From assembly GCF_009764265.1 (NCBI RefSeq), contig NZ_RWIR01000073.1, forward strand, positions 1 to 64,000: a stretch of DNA of 64,000 nt, written 5' to 3'. The position numbers and the translations under genes are program-made. The DNA comes from Pseudomonas sp. PB101. GTDB lineage: Bacteria > Pseudomonadota > Gammaproteobacteria > Pseudomonadales > Pseudomonadaceae. The notes beneath the pieces were generated by a model. The model worked only from the letters and a program-made list of their open reading frames with translations, did not search any database and was not told the DNA's origin. This document shows positions 42,687 through 51,412 of this stretch, in pieces. Each line of letters begins with the position of its first letter. Position 1 is the first letter of the stretch.

Positions 42687-44069
42687 TTATGGCCTGGCTT
42701 CGCTGAAGTTAGGGTCCCGCCCTGTATCCGGGTCTTGTGGCGGCTGACCGGTTTCAGTTTCGGTTACAGTTTCAGGTTCTGCTTCAGGCTCTGGCCCGTT
42801 GCTCACCGGATTTTGCATCTGCTCCTGCACCACCTGCTCGTCAACACGCGGATCGAGGCAGGCCACCAGTGGTGAACTCGTCATGTTGTCCGGCATGGCC
42901 ACGTGATGCAGCGGCGCATCTTCCACCTGGTGCAGGTTGGTCACGGCTTTCGGACGAATCCGCCACACCAGCACCAACGCAAAAAAACTGAAAAACGCGT
43001 AAAGCATCTGGCTGCCGAACAGCTTCATCAGCACGCCTGCCACCAGCGGTCCGATACTCGCGCCAACGCCGTAGGTCACCAGCAACATCGCCGTCAGGGA
43101 CACCCGGCGATCACCCTCGACATGGTCGTTGGAGAACGCCACCGCCAGCGGATACAGGCAGAACTGCACCAGCGAACAGATGAAACCGGCGATAAACAGA
43201 ACCTCCAGCGGCACCTTCGGCATGATCGCCAGCGGCAGTGCCGCCAGGGCCAGGCTGAAAGCGAAACTGCGGATCAACACAGCCCGATCGTAGCGGTCGG
43301 ACAACCAGCCCAACGGCCACTGCACCAGCAACCCGGCAAAAATGCAGCTACCCATGAACAGACCGACCTGCTCCGTGGATAACCCTTGCTGCGAGGCATA
43401 CAGCGGCGCCAGACCATAAAACGAACCGACGATCAGGCCCGCCCCGAGCACCGTGCTCAATGACTGCGGCACGCGCTTGATAAAGAACCGTGGTTCCATG
43501 GGCGCCGGATGCAAGGGCGCGGGGTGAATCCGGCGCGTCAGGGCCACCGGCACCAGGCACAGGGCGAAACACAGGGCAACCAGCATCAGCAGCTCCAGCC
43601 CCAGTGCCGGATGCATGACCAGGATCAGTTGCCCCAACACCAGGCCCAGGTAGGACGCGATCATGTAACCGCTGAACACCAGCCCGCGCTGTTTGGCTTC
43701 GGCCTGCTCGTTCAGCCAGCTCTCGATCACCATGTACTGGCACATCATGCCGAGGCCGACGATCACCCGCAGGAACAGCCAAGCCGGCAGCCAGTCGACC
43801 AGGCCATGGCCCAGCACCGCCGCGCCGACGATCCCGGCACAGGCCGAGTAAGCCCGGATATGCCCGACCCGGGCAATCAAGCGGTGACCGATCTTGCCCC
43901 CCAGCACCAGGCCGAAATAGTTGGCGGCCATCAACGCACCGACCCACAGGCTGTCGACATTGTCGGCCGCCAGGCGCAAGCCCAGGTAAGTACTCAACAG
44001 GCCCGAGCCGATCAACATCATCAGCGAGGCGAAATACAGCGCTCGAAAGGATTTCCAGATTTGGCGCAA
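42687..44069 (-). CDS. MFS transporter (YcaD-like) with acidic C-terminal tail
   Basis: A 460-residue major-facilitator permease with twelve membrane helices. It opens RALYFASLMMLIGSGLLSTY, and the MFS motif GKIGHRLIARVGHIRAY lies between helices 2 and 3, with a second copy as GWLSDRYDRAVLIRSF. The last ~60 residues are hydrophilic and Pro/Glu/Thr-rich (PEPEAEPETVTETETGQP), unusual for this family. The substrate is unknown. It lies 60 bp after the glutamine-synthetase-like gene and probably shares its transcript. Confidence 0.85.
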   Translation of the reverse strand: MRQIWKSFRALYFASLMMLIGSGLLSTYLGLRLAADNVDSLWVGALMAANYFGLVLGGKIGHRLIARVGHIRAYSACAGIVGAAVLGHGLVDWLPAWLFLRVIVGLGMMCQYMVIESWLNEQAEAKQRGLVFSGYMIASYLGLVLGQLILVMHPALGLELLMLVALCFALCLVPVALTRRIHPAPLHPAPMEPRFFIKRVPQSLSTVLGAGLIVGSFYGLAPLYASQQGLSTEQVGLFMGSCIFAGLLVQWPLGWLSDRYDRAVLIRSFAFSLALAALPLAIMPKVPLEVLFIAGFICSLVQFCLYPLAVAFSNDHVEGDRRVSLTAMLLVTYGVGASIGPLVAGVLMKLFGSQMLYAFFSFFALVLVWRIRPKAVTNLHQVEDAPLHHVAMPDNMTSSPLVACLDPRVDEQVVQEQMQNPVSNGPEPEAEPETVTETETGQPPQDPDTGRDPNFSEARP

Positions 44070-44131
44070 CGAGCGACTCCTTGCAGTGAGAATCGGCTAT
44101 CGCTAAACGATAGCCGGATGTCGACGGGTCG

Positions 44132-45478
44132 TCAGGCCTGGGCTGCTAAAACACGCCGTTCCCAGGGAGTAATTTCATCATAAAAACTGGTCAGTTCCAG
44201 GGTCTTCGAAGCGATGTAGCCTTCGATGAATTCCGCACCGAACAGTTCCTTGGCCAACCGGCTACGTTTCAGACGCTCGAGTGCCGCATGCAAGGTACAG
44301 GGCAGCGAAAGATTATCCGGCACTTCGAACTCCCCCTGGATCGGCGCGCTCGGCTCCAATGCGTTCTCGATGCCATGCAACCCGGCCGCCAGACTTGCGG
44401 CAATCGCCAGATAGGGGTTGGCATCGGCTCCGGGCAAGCGGTTCTCGACCCGACGGGCCACCGGCAAACTGGCCGGGATGCGTAGGCCCGCCGCCCGGTT
44501 GTCGTGGGACCAGCAGGCATTGTTCGGTGAGGCGTAGGGGTGGCACAAACGCTGGTAGGAGTTCACGTTCGGCGCAAACAACGCGGTGAAGTCGGCCATG
44601 CAGGCTTGCTGGCCGGCAACGAAGTGGCGGAAGGTGGCTGTCTCCTGCCCCGCCTCATCGCTGAACACGTTACGCCCCGAACCGATTTCGACGACGCTCT
44701 GGTGAATATGCATCGAACTGCCCGGCGTATGCGCCAGCGGCTTGGCCATGCACACCACGCTGAGGCCATGCTTGAGGGCAACTTCCTTGAGCAAATGCTT
44801 GAACAGAAAGGTCTGGTCGGCCAGCAGCAACGGATCGCCATGCAGCAGATTGATCTCGAATTGGCTCACGCCCATTTCGTGCATGAACGTATCGCGCGGC
44901 AACCCCAGGGCCGCCATGCACGCGTAGACCTCATTGAAGAACGGCCGCAAGCCATTGTTGGAACTGACGCTGAACGCCGACTGACCATCCTCGCGACGCC
45001 CGTCCAGCCCCAACGGTGGCTGGAACGGCTGGGTCGGGTCGGTGTTCGGCGCAAACACGAAGAATTCAAGCTCGGTCGCCACCACGGGCGCCAGGCCACG
45101 GGCCGCGTAACGGGCAATCACCGCCTTGAGCTGGCCACGGGTCGACAGATTGGAGCTGGTGGTGGTGCCCAGTTCATCCGCGTCGCAAATGGCGAAGGCA
45201 CGGGGCGGGTTGCTCCAGGGCAGGCGGTGAATCTGTGCCGGGTCCGGAATCAGTGCGAGGTCGCCATCATCGCTGCCGTAAAAACGTGCTGGCGGGTATC
45301 CGCCCATGATGCATTGCAGCAGCACACCCCGCGCCAACTGCAACCGTCGACCGTCGAGAAAGCCCTCGCTGGTCATCACCTTGCCCCGTGGAACGCCGTT
45401 CAAATCCGGCGTGACACATTCAACTTCATCAATGCCCGTCAATCGCTGCGCGAGTGAACTCAGGCCAACGGTCGTCAT
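44132..45478 (-). CDS. glutamine synthetase-family, gamma-glutamylpolyamine synthetase-like
   Basis: A 448-residue member of the glutamine synthetase fold (GlnA/PuuA group). Motifs are VATELEFFVF, GVSQFEINLLHGDPLLLADQ, MAKPLAHTPGSSMHIHQSV (metal/ATP site) and NPYLAIAASLAAGLHGIENAL. Proteins of this subgroup ligate glutamate to putrescine or other amines rather than to ammonia. Its position after the ycgR/flg block matches the P. aeruginosa PauA5 locus (PA3356), so a polyamine role is likely. It lacks the adenylylation loop typical of GlnA-I as far as can be seen. Confidence 0.85.
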   Translation of the reverse strand: MTTVGLSSLAQRLTGIDEVECVTPDLNGVPRGKVMTSEGFLDGRRLQLARGVLLQCIMGGYPPARFYGSDDGDLALIPDPAQIHRLPWSNPPRAFAICDADELGTTTSSNLSTRGQLKAVIARYAARGLAPVVATELEFFVFAPNTDPTQPFQPPLGLDGRREDGQSAFSVSSNNGLRPFFNEVYACMAALGLPRDTFMHEMGVSQFEINLLHGDPLLLADQTFLFKHLLKEVALKHGLSVVCMAKPLAHTPGSSMHIHQSVVEIGSGRNVFSDEAGQETATFRHFVAGQQACMADFTALFAPNVNSYQRLCHPYASPNNACWSHDNRAAGLRIPASLPVARRVENRLPGADANPYLAIAASLAAGLHGIENALEPSAPIQGEFEVPDNLSLPCTLHAALERLKRSRLAKELFGAEFIEGYIASKTLELTSFYDEITPWERRVLAAQA

Positions 45479-45577
45479 GACGCTATCCTTGTTATTGTGC
45501 GGGCCGCGAACGGCGACCGTACAAAATAGGCTCCGCGTGTTCGGAATTTCAAGCAGCGTCGATAAATATGCTGCCGG

Positions 45578-46270
45578 TCAGGGCAGGTACAGGCGGAACA
45601 CGCCACCCCCCAAGGGTCCGCCATTGCTGATTTCGGTACGTCCGCCGACGCCGTTGCGCTGATGCAGCGCGGCGATTCGCCCGGCGAAGTACAGACCCAA
45701 CCCGGTGCTACCGGTGGTTTGATTGATGCCCTGCACGTAATCGGCCTGACGCTCGAGCATCTGCGCCGGATACCCCGGGCCATCGTCATTGATCGTCAAC
45801 ACCAGTTGCCCGGCTTCGTCGCTGACGTTGATCAAAACGGCATGCCGTGCAAAGCGGATCGCATTGTTGATGCAGTTGGCCAGGACCGAGGCGATCAACT
45901 CACGATCGAAGAAACCCAGCGGGCTCAGCGGGTCCACTTCATAGGTGGCCATGATGCCGCGGCTGGCGAACACTTCCTGATGACACGCCAGCTGCGCTTC
46001 GATGAAGTCGTCCAGCTCATGGTAGGCCGGTTGCAACGGCATCTGGTTGACGCCGAGCTTATACAGCCCCAGCAACTGCACCAGCATGCCGTTGAGGTGG
46101 GCGAACTCGAAGTCGATCACGCCCTGCTCCGGCGTCTGCTGCGCCGACGCCGGCAATCGCGCCAACCACTGGCTGTGGGCCTGCATCAGCATGGCCAGCG
46201 AGTTCTTCATATCGTGCACGGTCGAGGCAATCACCGTGGAGAAATCCAGTGCCTGTTGGTCGTCGTTCAT
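45578..46270 (-). CDS. soluble sensor histidine kinase
   Basis: A short 230-residue cytoplasmic histidine kinase without membrane helices or a recognisable sensor domain. The phospho-His is in ASTVHDMKNSLAMLM (His19). The ATPase part has NCINNAIRFA, NDDGPGYPAQ and GSTGLGLYFAGRIA, and ends with LGGGVFRLYLP. Its ATG overlaps the stop of the receiver-TPR gene by 4 bp (ATGA), so the two are translationally coupled and are likely partners. The input signal may come from a protein partner. Confidence 0.85.
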   Translation of the reverse strand: MNDDQQALDFSTVIASTVHDMKNSLAMLMQAHSQWLARLPASAQQTPEQGVIDFEFAHLNGMLVQLLGLYKLGVNQMPLQPAYHELDDFIEAQLACHQEVFASRGIMATYEVDPLSPLGFFDRELIASVLANCINNAIRFARHAVLINVSDEAGQLVLTINDDGPGYPAQMLERQADYVQGINQTTGSTGLGLYFAGRIAALHQRNGVGGRTEISNGGPLGGGVFRLYLP

Positions 46271-47871
46271 TGGCCAAACGCCTTGCTTTTCAGCTTCTGG
46301 TAACGCGCAAAGCGCGCGTCGGAGTCGGGCATCAGACCGACCATTTTCAGACAGGTCCGACATTCTTCCAGCTCCGCCGAAGCAACGCCGGTATCGGTGC
46401 CGTGCAACAACGACTGCGCCAGGTTGAGGGCGATACTGATGTTCTTCGGTTGCATCGCCAGGGCTTTGCGAAAGACCTGCCGCGCCTCGACCAGATTGCC
46501 GGTCTTGTACACGCGCACGCCCTGGCGGTTGAGTTCCGCCGCGGCATTGCCGGAATTGAGGATGCTCGGGTCGTCGGTCTGCTTGGCGATGTCCTTCATC
46601 ACCGCCGGATCGTCGCCGTAGATTTCCACGCAGTTTTTCAGCATGGCGGTGCCGGCCTCGGTCTGCCCGAGCATCTTCAATTGCTTGGCCACCAGCAACG
46701 CCGCTTCGGCGCTCATGAATTGCTCCATGCCATCGAGGCGCAACAGCGCTTGCTCGGTGAGCTTGTCGGCCGTTTCCGCATCGTTGATCAGCATGCTGGT
46801 GGCCTTCATCAAGCGCGCACGAATCTGCAGGCCAGGGTCGCCAGGGTTGTCCTTGGCCACGGCGCTCAGCGTGGTATTGATTTCCAGCCGGGTACGGGTA
46901 TCCAGGCCCCTGTCGCTGCCCTTGCTGATCAAGGCGTGAGCCAGGCCGAGGTTGCTTTCAGGGTCCTTGAAGCGTGACTGCGCGCCCTGGGCCACCGCCT
47001 GACGATAGGCTTTGGAAGCGGTGTCGAAGTCCTCGTTGGTCATCGCCAGCTTGCCGAGCAATGCTTGCCGGCGCACCGCCAGCGGCGACAGGCGAATCGC
47101 CTCTTCGAGAACGCGCTGCGCGCCCTTGGTGTCGCCTTCGGCGACCAGCACGTCAGCCATGCCGTCATACAGCGACGGCATCATCGGGAAGACTTTCAGG
47201 GCTTTTTCGTAGACGCCTTTGGCCTGTGCGACCTGACCGCGCTTGAACAGCAACTTGCCCAGGCCGGCAAACGCCCACGGCAAAGGACGGTCGGCGATGA
47301 TGCCGTCGTAAAGACGCTCCAGCGCCTCGTTCTGATTGAGGTCGCGCAAGGCATCGGCGCGATAGCGCAGGCACAACGGCGAATAGCGGATGTCCTGCTT
47401 GCACAGGGCGATGCAGGCGTTGAGCACCTCCATCGGCTTGCCCCGGTCGAGGGCCTGCAGGATCGGCTTGAGCAGCGTCTTGCGCTGCTCCAGGCGCTCC
47501 AGACGCTGGGCCAGGCTGGAACGGTTGAACGGCTTGGTCAGGTAGGCGTCGGGCTCGTGCTCCAGCGCGCTGAGCACCATGGCCTGGCTGGTTTCGGCGG
47601 TGACCATGACGAACACCGCTTCATGGCTGATCAGCTTCTCTTCCATCAGGTCTTCGAGCACCTGCTGGCCGTTCTTCTTGCCGTCGCCCAGGTGAAAATC
47701 CTGCAGGATGAAATCGTAGGCCTTCTGCGAGCACATTTTCAGCGCCTGCTCGCCCGTGTCGGCAGTGTCCACTTCCTTGACGCCCAGTTCGCGCAACATC
47801 GACCGAACCGAACTGCGGAAGTCCGAGAAATCATCGACGATCAGAAAACGCTTTTGGTGATACGACAGCAT
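46267..47871 (-). CDS. response regulator with C-terminal TPR repeats
   Basis: A 534-residue protein. The N-terminal receiver (about 8-130) has IVDDFSDFRSSV and the phospho-Asp58 in FILQDFHLGDG, with a conserved Lys in AYLTKPFNRS. About 400 residues of tetratricopeptide-type helical pairs follow (for example ALKVFPMMPSLYDGMADVLV and QVFRKALAMQPKNISIALNL). It has no DNA-binding or enzymatic output domain, so it probably signals through protein contacts. It is operonic with the kinase gene. The locus is core-type, with codon use like its neighbours. Confidence 0.88.
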   Translation of the reverse strand: MLSYHQKRFLIVDDFSDFRSSVRSMLRELGVKEVDTADTGEQALKMCSQKAYDFILQDFHLGDGKKNGQQVLEDLMEEKLISHEAVFVMVTAETSQAMVLSALEHEPDAYLTKPFNRSSLAQRLERLEQRKTLLKPILQALDRGKPMEVLNACIALCKQDIRYSPLCLRYRADALRDLNQNEALERLYDGIIADRPLPWAFAGLGKLLFKRGQVAQAKGVYEKALKVFPMMPSLYDGMADVLVAEGDTKGAQRVLEEAIRLSPLAVRRQALLGKLAMTNEDFDTASKAYRQAVAQGAQSRFKDPESNLGLAHALISKGSDRGLDTRTRLEINTTLSAVAKDNPGDPGLQIRARLMKATSMLINDAETADKLTEQALLRLDGMEQFMSAEAALLVAKQLKMLGQTEAGTAMLKNCVEIYGDDPAVMKDIAKQTDDPSILNSGNAAAELNRQGVRVYKTGNLVEARQVFRKALAMQPKNISIALNLAQSLLHGTDTGVASAELEECRTCLKMVGLMPDSDARFARYQKLKSKAFGQ

Positions 47872-48032
47872 CGAAGATTTCCAGGCAATTTAAGAGGAAC
47901 AACCCAAAGGCAAATGCGCAGCCGGCCCCTGACTGTCCGGGTTATCGGCCAGCAGTGGCGTTCCCTTGAGAACCTTCCCCAACGCTTACTCTGAATAAGT
48001 GAAGGCACTACTGAAAACGAGACATCGCGCAC

Positions 48033-48072
48033 AAAAAAGCCCCGCCGGAAGCAAATTTCCGACGGGGCTTTT
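48033..48072 (-). terminator. terminator after tRNA-Arg(CCT)
   Basis: AAAAAAGCCCCGCCGGAA pairs with TTCCGACGGGGCTTTT around an AGCAAAT-type loop. Confidence 0.85.
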
Positions 48073-48098
48073 GTGCACAGCGAAGCGCTGATGAATGA

Positions 48099-48175
48099 TG
48101 GTGTCCCAGGGCAGGTTCGAACTGCCAACCTTCCCCTTAGGAGGGGGATGCTCTATCCAATTGAGCTACTGAGAC
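48099..48175 (-). tRNA. tRNA-Arg (anticodon CCT)
   Basis: The minus strand folds as a cloverleaf of 77 nt. The acceptor stem is GTCTCAG/CTGGGAC, the anticodon loop CTCCTAA gives anticodon CCT, the T-arm contains GTTCGAAC, and the 3' CCA is encoded. It reads AGG codons. Confidence 0.96.
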
Positions 48176-48465
48176 ACAAGTCGGTCGCGAAGAAACGCGA
48201 CGCGATGGACGGCGTGCATGTTAACGGCCGGGCCTGCATTTGTCATGTCGTCCGTAGGCTTTTTAAGTGTAGGAAGAAGCCTCTGCCGGGCGCGGATTCG
48301 TTTACCGTGCAAATTGCATCACCTCAAAAAGCCATCATTGCAAAATGCAATGCAGCGCCTTACCAAAAATAACTTAATACATTGTTTTTAAAGAATTTAA
48401 TTGCCGATAGACTCTGGCATGCGAGCTGCTTCCACTGTTCTCACAGAACAACCGAGGCCAGCGCC

Positions 48466-48699
48466 ATGAATAGTGCCCTTTTACTCTCGAATGCAATCGC
48501 CCTGACGGTTTTGCTGGGTTTTCATTATTTCCCCGAGAGTGGTGCTACGCAGGTTGCCCAGCGAATGCCCCATTACCTTCAACTGCAGAAAGCACCGCAG
48601 TTGGCCGTGATGAGCGACCAGCACGGCTTTGTCAGCCAGGACGTCAGCCAGGAAAACATCCTGGTAGCGACTCCACCTGCCGAACGTTTGGTTTTTTGA
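48466..48699 (+). CDS. small hypothetical protein, possibly membrane-anchored (77 aa)
   Basis: Not recognised. The 77-residue protein begins with a hydrophobic stretch, SALLLSNAIALTVLLGFHYF (about 3-22), that could be a signal anchor or uncleaved signal. A soluble part follows with QRMPHYLQLQKAPQLAVM, and the end is acidic to neutral (PPAERLVF). An AGGCCAGCG site lies nine bases before the ATG. It is followed after 23 bases by another small membrane-protein gene, so the two are likely co-transcribed. Confidence 0.65.
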   Translation: MNSALLLSNAIALTVLLGFHYFPESGATQVAQRMPHYLQLQKAPQLAVMSDQHGFVSQDVSQENILVATPPAERLVF

Positions 48700-48722
48700 A
48701 TGACCCCCACCAGGAGCACAGC

Positions 48723-48902
48723 ATGTCCAAATCAGCCGCGAGCTTTCTCATCCTCGCCTTGTCGAGCGGCATTTTTCATCGGGTCTTGACCCAGGACATG
48801 GTCGTCACCCTCCCCCTGATCGCCTGCGGTGTATTCAGCGCTCTGTTCGTGCTCGCATTGATTGCCGGGCGCAAGATCAAGTTTGATCCGGTACTGCGCT
48901 GA
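48723..48902 (+). CDS. small hypothetical membrane protein (59 aa)
   Basis: Not recognised. A 59-residue protein with two hydrophobic segments, SAASFLILALSSGIFHRVL (about 4-22) and TLPLIACGVFSALFVLALIA (about 29-48), and a basic end (GRKIKFDPVLR). It therefore looks like a two-helix inner-membrane protein. AGGAGCACAGC just before the ATG supports the start. It lies downstream of the 77-aa gene in a small operon between the tRNA-Arg and amrZ. Confidence 0.7.
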   Translation: MSKSAASFLILALSSGIFHRVLTQDMVVTLPLIACGVFSALFVLALIAGRKIKFDPVLR

Positions 48903-49092
48903 TCCTGGCTTGGCAGTCCCGGTGCAAGGGCCTGCCATCCATCCCCAATTCATCCCCTCTATACGACTCCCCCTAGTAAATCGGCCATTTGCCACTATTC
49001 TGTATAGGTATGGAACAGTGATCGAGTGCGTTGTTTCTGCCCTTGGGCAACCTTTTGTCGGGCGGAGAAAGCGTTAAGCGATACGGCCGGTC

Positions 49093-49121
49093 GAACTTTT
49101 CAAACCAGTCCGCATTTCTGA
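49093..49121 (+). promoter_or_regulatory. AlgU (sigma-22)-like promoter upstream of amrZ
   Basis: GAACTT at 49093 and TCTGA at 49117, with an 18-base spacer, resemble the AlgU consensus GAACTT-N16/17-TCtgA; the spacer is one base long. The predicted transcript would have a leader of about 185 nt. AlgU control of amrZ from a distant start site is established in P. aeruginosa. Confidence 0.5.
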
Positions 49122-49313
49122 TAATTGGTGCTGGCAGAACGCCTTTATCCAGTTCAATATTTGTCACAGAATTGACGCCAAGGATCTGGCTGGCTTGAGG
49201 CATGATGCGCGCTTCTATCAATTCAGGTTGAACATTTGGTCAGAGCGCTTGTCCTACCAGACATCCTGCGGCCAATCCCGAAAACCGCTCCCCTGAACTA
49301 ACCGGTTAAATAT

Positions 49314-49640
49314 ATGCGCCCATTGAAACAGGCAATTTATTCCAGCCGTACGGCTGACAAGTTCGTCGTACGTCTGCCAGACGGAATGCGTGAACGCATT
49401 GCCGAAGTGGCTCGCAACCATCATCGCAGCATGAACTCCGAAATCATTGCGCGCCTTGAGCAGAGTCTTATTCAGGAAGGCGCACTGGGAGAAGAGTTGA
49501 GCATGCGCCTGGACAGCCCGGAGCTTTCCTTGCACGAACGCGAGCTGCTGCAACGCTTCCGCCAACTCTCCCACCGACAGCAGAACGCCCTCGTCTCGCT
49601 GATCGCACATGATGCTGAAATGGCCGCCGACGCGTCCTGA
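49314..49640 (+). CDS. amrZ: ribbon-helix-helix regulator AmrZ
   Basis: AmrZ regulates alginate, motility, type IV pili and c-di-GMP genes. The 108-residue protein has an extended N-terminus (MRPLKQAIYSSRT) and an Arc-type ribbon-helix-helix (DKFVVRLPDGMRERIAEVAR; RSMNSEIIARLEQSLIQ). A C-terminal tetramerisation part follows (SPELSLHERELLQRFRQLS). It is nearly identical in pattern to P. aeruginosa AmrZ (108 aa). The gene is alone, with a long upstream region and a strong terminator. Confidence 0.96.
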   Translation: MRPLKQAIYSSRTADKFVVRLPDGMRERIAEVARNHHRSMNSEIIARLEQSLIQEGALGEELSMRLDSPELSLHERELLQRFRQLSHRQQNALVSLIAHDAEMAADAS

Positions 49641-49657
49641 TTCAGCCAGAAAGCTCA

Positions 49658-49685
49658 AGCCAGCCTGATCGCTGGCTTTTTTTTG
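49658..49685 (+). terminator. amrZ terminator
   Basis: AAGCCAGC-CTGATC-GCTGGCTT followed by a run of T. Confidence 0.92.
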
Positions 49686-49709
49686 GGCATTTACTGGACA
49701 CTGCTTCCT

Positions 49710-49891
49710 TGTAGGAGCTGGCTTGCCAGCGATGGTCGTTAACGATAACGCGTGTACCTGGATAAACGCGGCGCATTTGAGTCCATCGCCAGCAAGCCGG
49801 CTCCTACAATTCCCCGGTTGCTAACGATATCGCGTGTGAACCGGATAAACGCGGCGCACTTGAGTCCATCGCCGGCAAGCCGGCTCCTACA
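49710..49891. repeat. REP cluster with an 82-bp tandem duplication
   Basis: Three REP arms occur (at about 49710, 49783 and 49867). The last two are each preceded by the same ~45-bp sequence (TAACGATA...GGATAAACGCGGCGCA), so a unit of 82 bp is imperfectly repeated (starts near 49740 and 49822). The first arm faces the other two. Confidence 0.85.
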
Positions 49892-49927
49892 GCTATTGCG
49901 TTGTCGGTGCTTCCTGAAATCCGGGCA

Positions 49928-49957
49928 CAAAAAAACCCGCCAATTGGCGGGTTTTTA
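49928..49957 (-). terminator. mgtE terminator
   Basis: AACCCGCC-AATT-GGCGGGTT with flanking A and T runs, just past the mgtE stop. Confidence 0.88.
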
Positions 49958-49969
49958 CTGGGCAGTGCC

Positions 49970-51412
49970 TCAGAGCAGGAAGATTGTTGCCAAGCCGAGG
50001 AAGATGAAAAAGCCGCCGCTGTCGGTCACGGCCGTGATCATCACGCTGGCACCCATTGCCGGATCGCGCCCCATCTTCGCCAGGGTCATCGGAATCAAGA
50101 CCCCCATCAATGCCGCCAGCAGCAGGTTGAGCGTCATCGCGGCGGTCATCACCACGCCCAGAGACCAGCTGCCGTACAGCAGATAGGCAACGACACCGAT
50201 CACCCCGCCCCAGATCACGCCGTTGATCAACGCGACGGCCAATTCCTTGCGCATAAGGCGCGAGGTATTGCCGGTACTCACCTGGTCCAGCGCCATGGCC
50301 CGGACAATCATGGTGATGGTCTGGTTGCCCGAGTTGCCGCCAATGCCCGCCACGATCGGCATCAATGCCGCCAGCGCCACCAGTTTCTCAATCGAACCTT
50401 CAAACAGACCGATGACCCGGGAGGCCACGAACGCGGTAATCAGGTTGATCGCCAGCCAGGCCCAACGGTTGCGCAGGGATTTCCAGACCGAAGCAAAAAT
50501 GTCTTCTTCTTCCCGCAGACCCGCCATGTTGAGAACTTCGCTTTCGCTCTCTTCACGGATCAGGTCGACCATTTCGTCGATGGTCAGACGGCCGATCAGC
50601 TTGCCGTTCTTGTCGACCACGGGCGCCGAGATCAAGTCGTAACGCTCGAACGCCTGGGCGGCGTCGTAGGCGTCTTCGTCCGGGTGAAAACTTACCGGGT
50701 CGCTGGCCATCACCTCGGCAACCTGTTTGTCCGGATCGTTGACCAGCAAACGCTTGATCGGCAACACGCCCTTGAGCACGCCGTCGTAATCGACCACGAA
50801 CAGCTTGTCGGTATGGCCCGGCAACTCTTTGAGACGGCGCAGATAACGCAAGACCACTTCAAGGCTGACATCCTCGCGGATGGTCACCATCTCGAAGTCC
50901 ATCAACGCACCGACCTGCTCCTCGTCGTAGGACAGAGCCGAACGCACGCGCTCGCGTTGTTGCTGGTCGAGGGTCTCCATGAGCTCATGGACGACGTCTC
51001 GCGGCAGCTCGGAGGCCAGGTCAGCGAGTTCGTCGGCATCCATGTCCTTGGCCGCAGCCAGGAGCTCGTGATCGTCCATGTCGGCGATCAGCGATTCACG
51101 AACCGAATCTGATACTTCAAGAAGGATGTCGCCGTCGCGATCGGCCTTGACCAATTGCCACAGCGTCAGACGATCGTCCAGCGGCAGGGCTTCAAGGATG
51201 TAGGCGACGTCGGCGGAGTGCAGGTCATCGAGCTTGCGTTGCAACTCGACGAGGTTCTGCCGGTGGACCAGGTTCTCGACCCGGTCATGATGCGGGCCTT
51301 CCTGGCGGTGAGTCAGGTCTTCTACTACTCGCTGGCGCTGCAGCAACTCAACCACCTGAGCCAGGCGATCCTGCAAGCTTTCCTGCGTTTTCTTTACTTC
51401 GATTTCAGACAT
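49970..51412 (-). CDS. mgtE: magnesium transporter MgtE
   Basis: A Mg2+ channel gated by its own cytoplasmic domain. The 480-residue protein has an N-terminal helical domain (about 20-130). Two CBS domains follow (MDFEMVTIREDVSLEVVLRY; MASDPVSFHPDEDAYDAAQA), then five membrane helices with the pore motif PIVAGIGGNSGNQT. The start MSEIEVKKTQESLQ is used because the upstream in-frame ATG would add ten residues. It is monocistronic. No M-box or other Mg riboswitch is visible upstream. Confidence 0.95.
   Translation of the reverse strand: MSEIEVKKTQESLQDRLAQVVELLQRQRVVEDLTHRQEGPHHDRVENLVHRQNLVELQRKLDDLHSADVAYILEALPLDDRLTLWQLVKADRDGDILLEVSDSVRESLIADMDDHELLAAAKDMDADELADLASELPRDVVHELMETLDQQQRERVRSALSYDEEQVGALMDFEMVTIREDVSLEVVLRYLRRLKELPGHTDKLFVVDYDGVLKGVLPIKRLLVNDPDKQVAEVMASDPVSFHPDEDAYDAAQAFERYDLISAPVVDKNGKLIGRLTIDEMVDLIREESESEVLNMAGLREEEDIFASVWKSLRNRWAWLAINLITAFVASRVIGLFEGSIEKLVALAALMPIVAGIGGNSGNQTITMIVRAMALDQVSTGNTSRLMRKELAVALINGVIWGGVIGVVAYLLYGSWSLGVVMTAAMTLNLLLAALMGVLIPMTLAKMGRDPAMGASVMITAVTDSGGFFIFLGLATIFLL

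Noticed and set aside
48973..49221. 82-codon frame on the minus strand upstream of amrZ
   Set aside because: It begins with TTG without a ribosome-binding site and overlaps the likely amrZ promoter and leader; no recognisable domain.
49710..49891. Considered as a CRISPR array
   Set aside because: Only two to three units, of REP type with inverted arms, unequal spacing and no cas genes.
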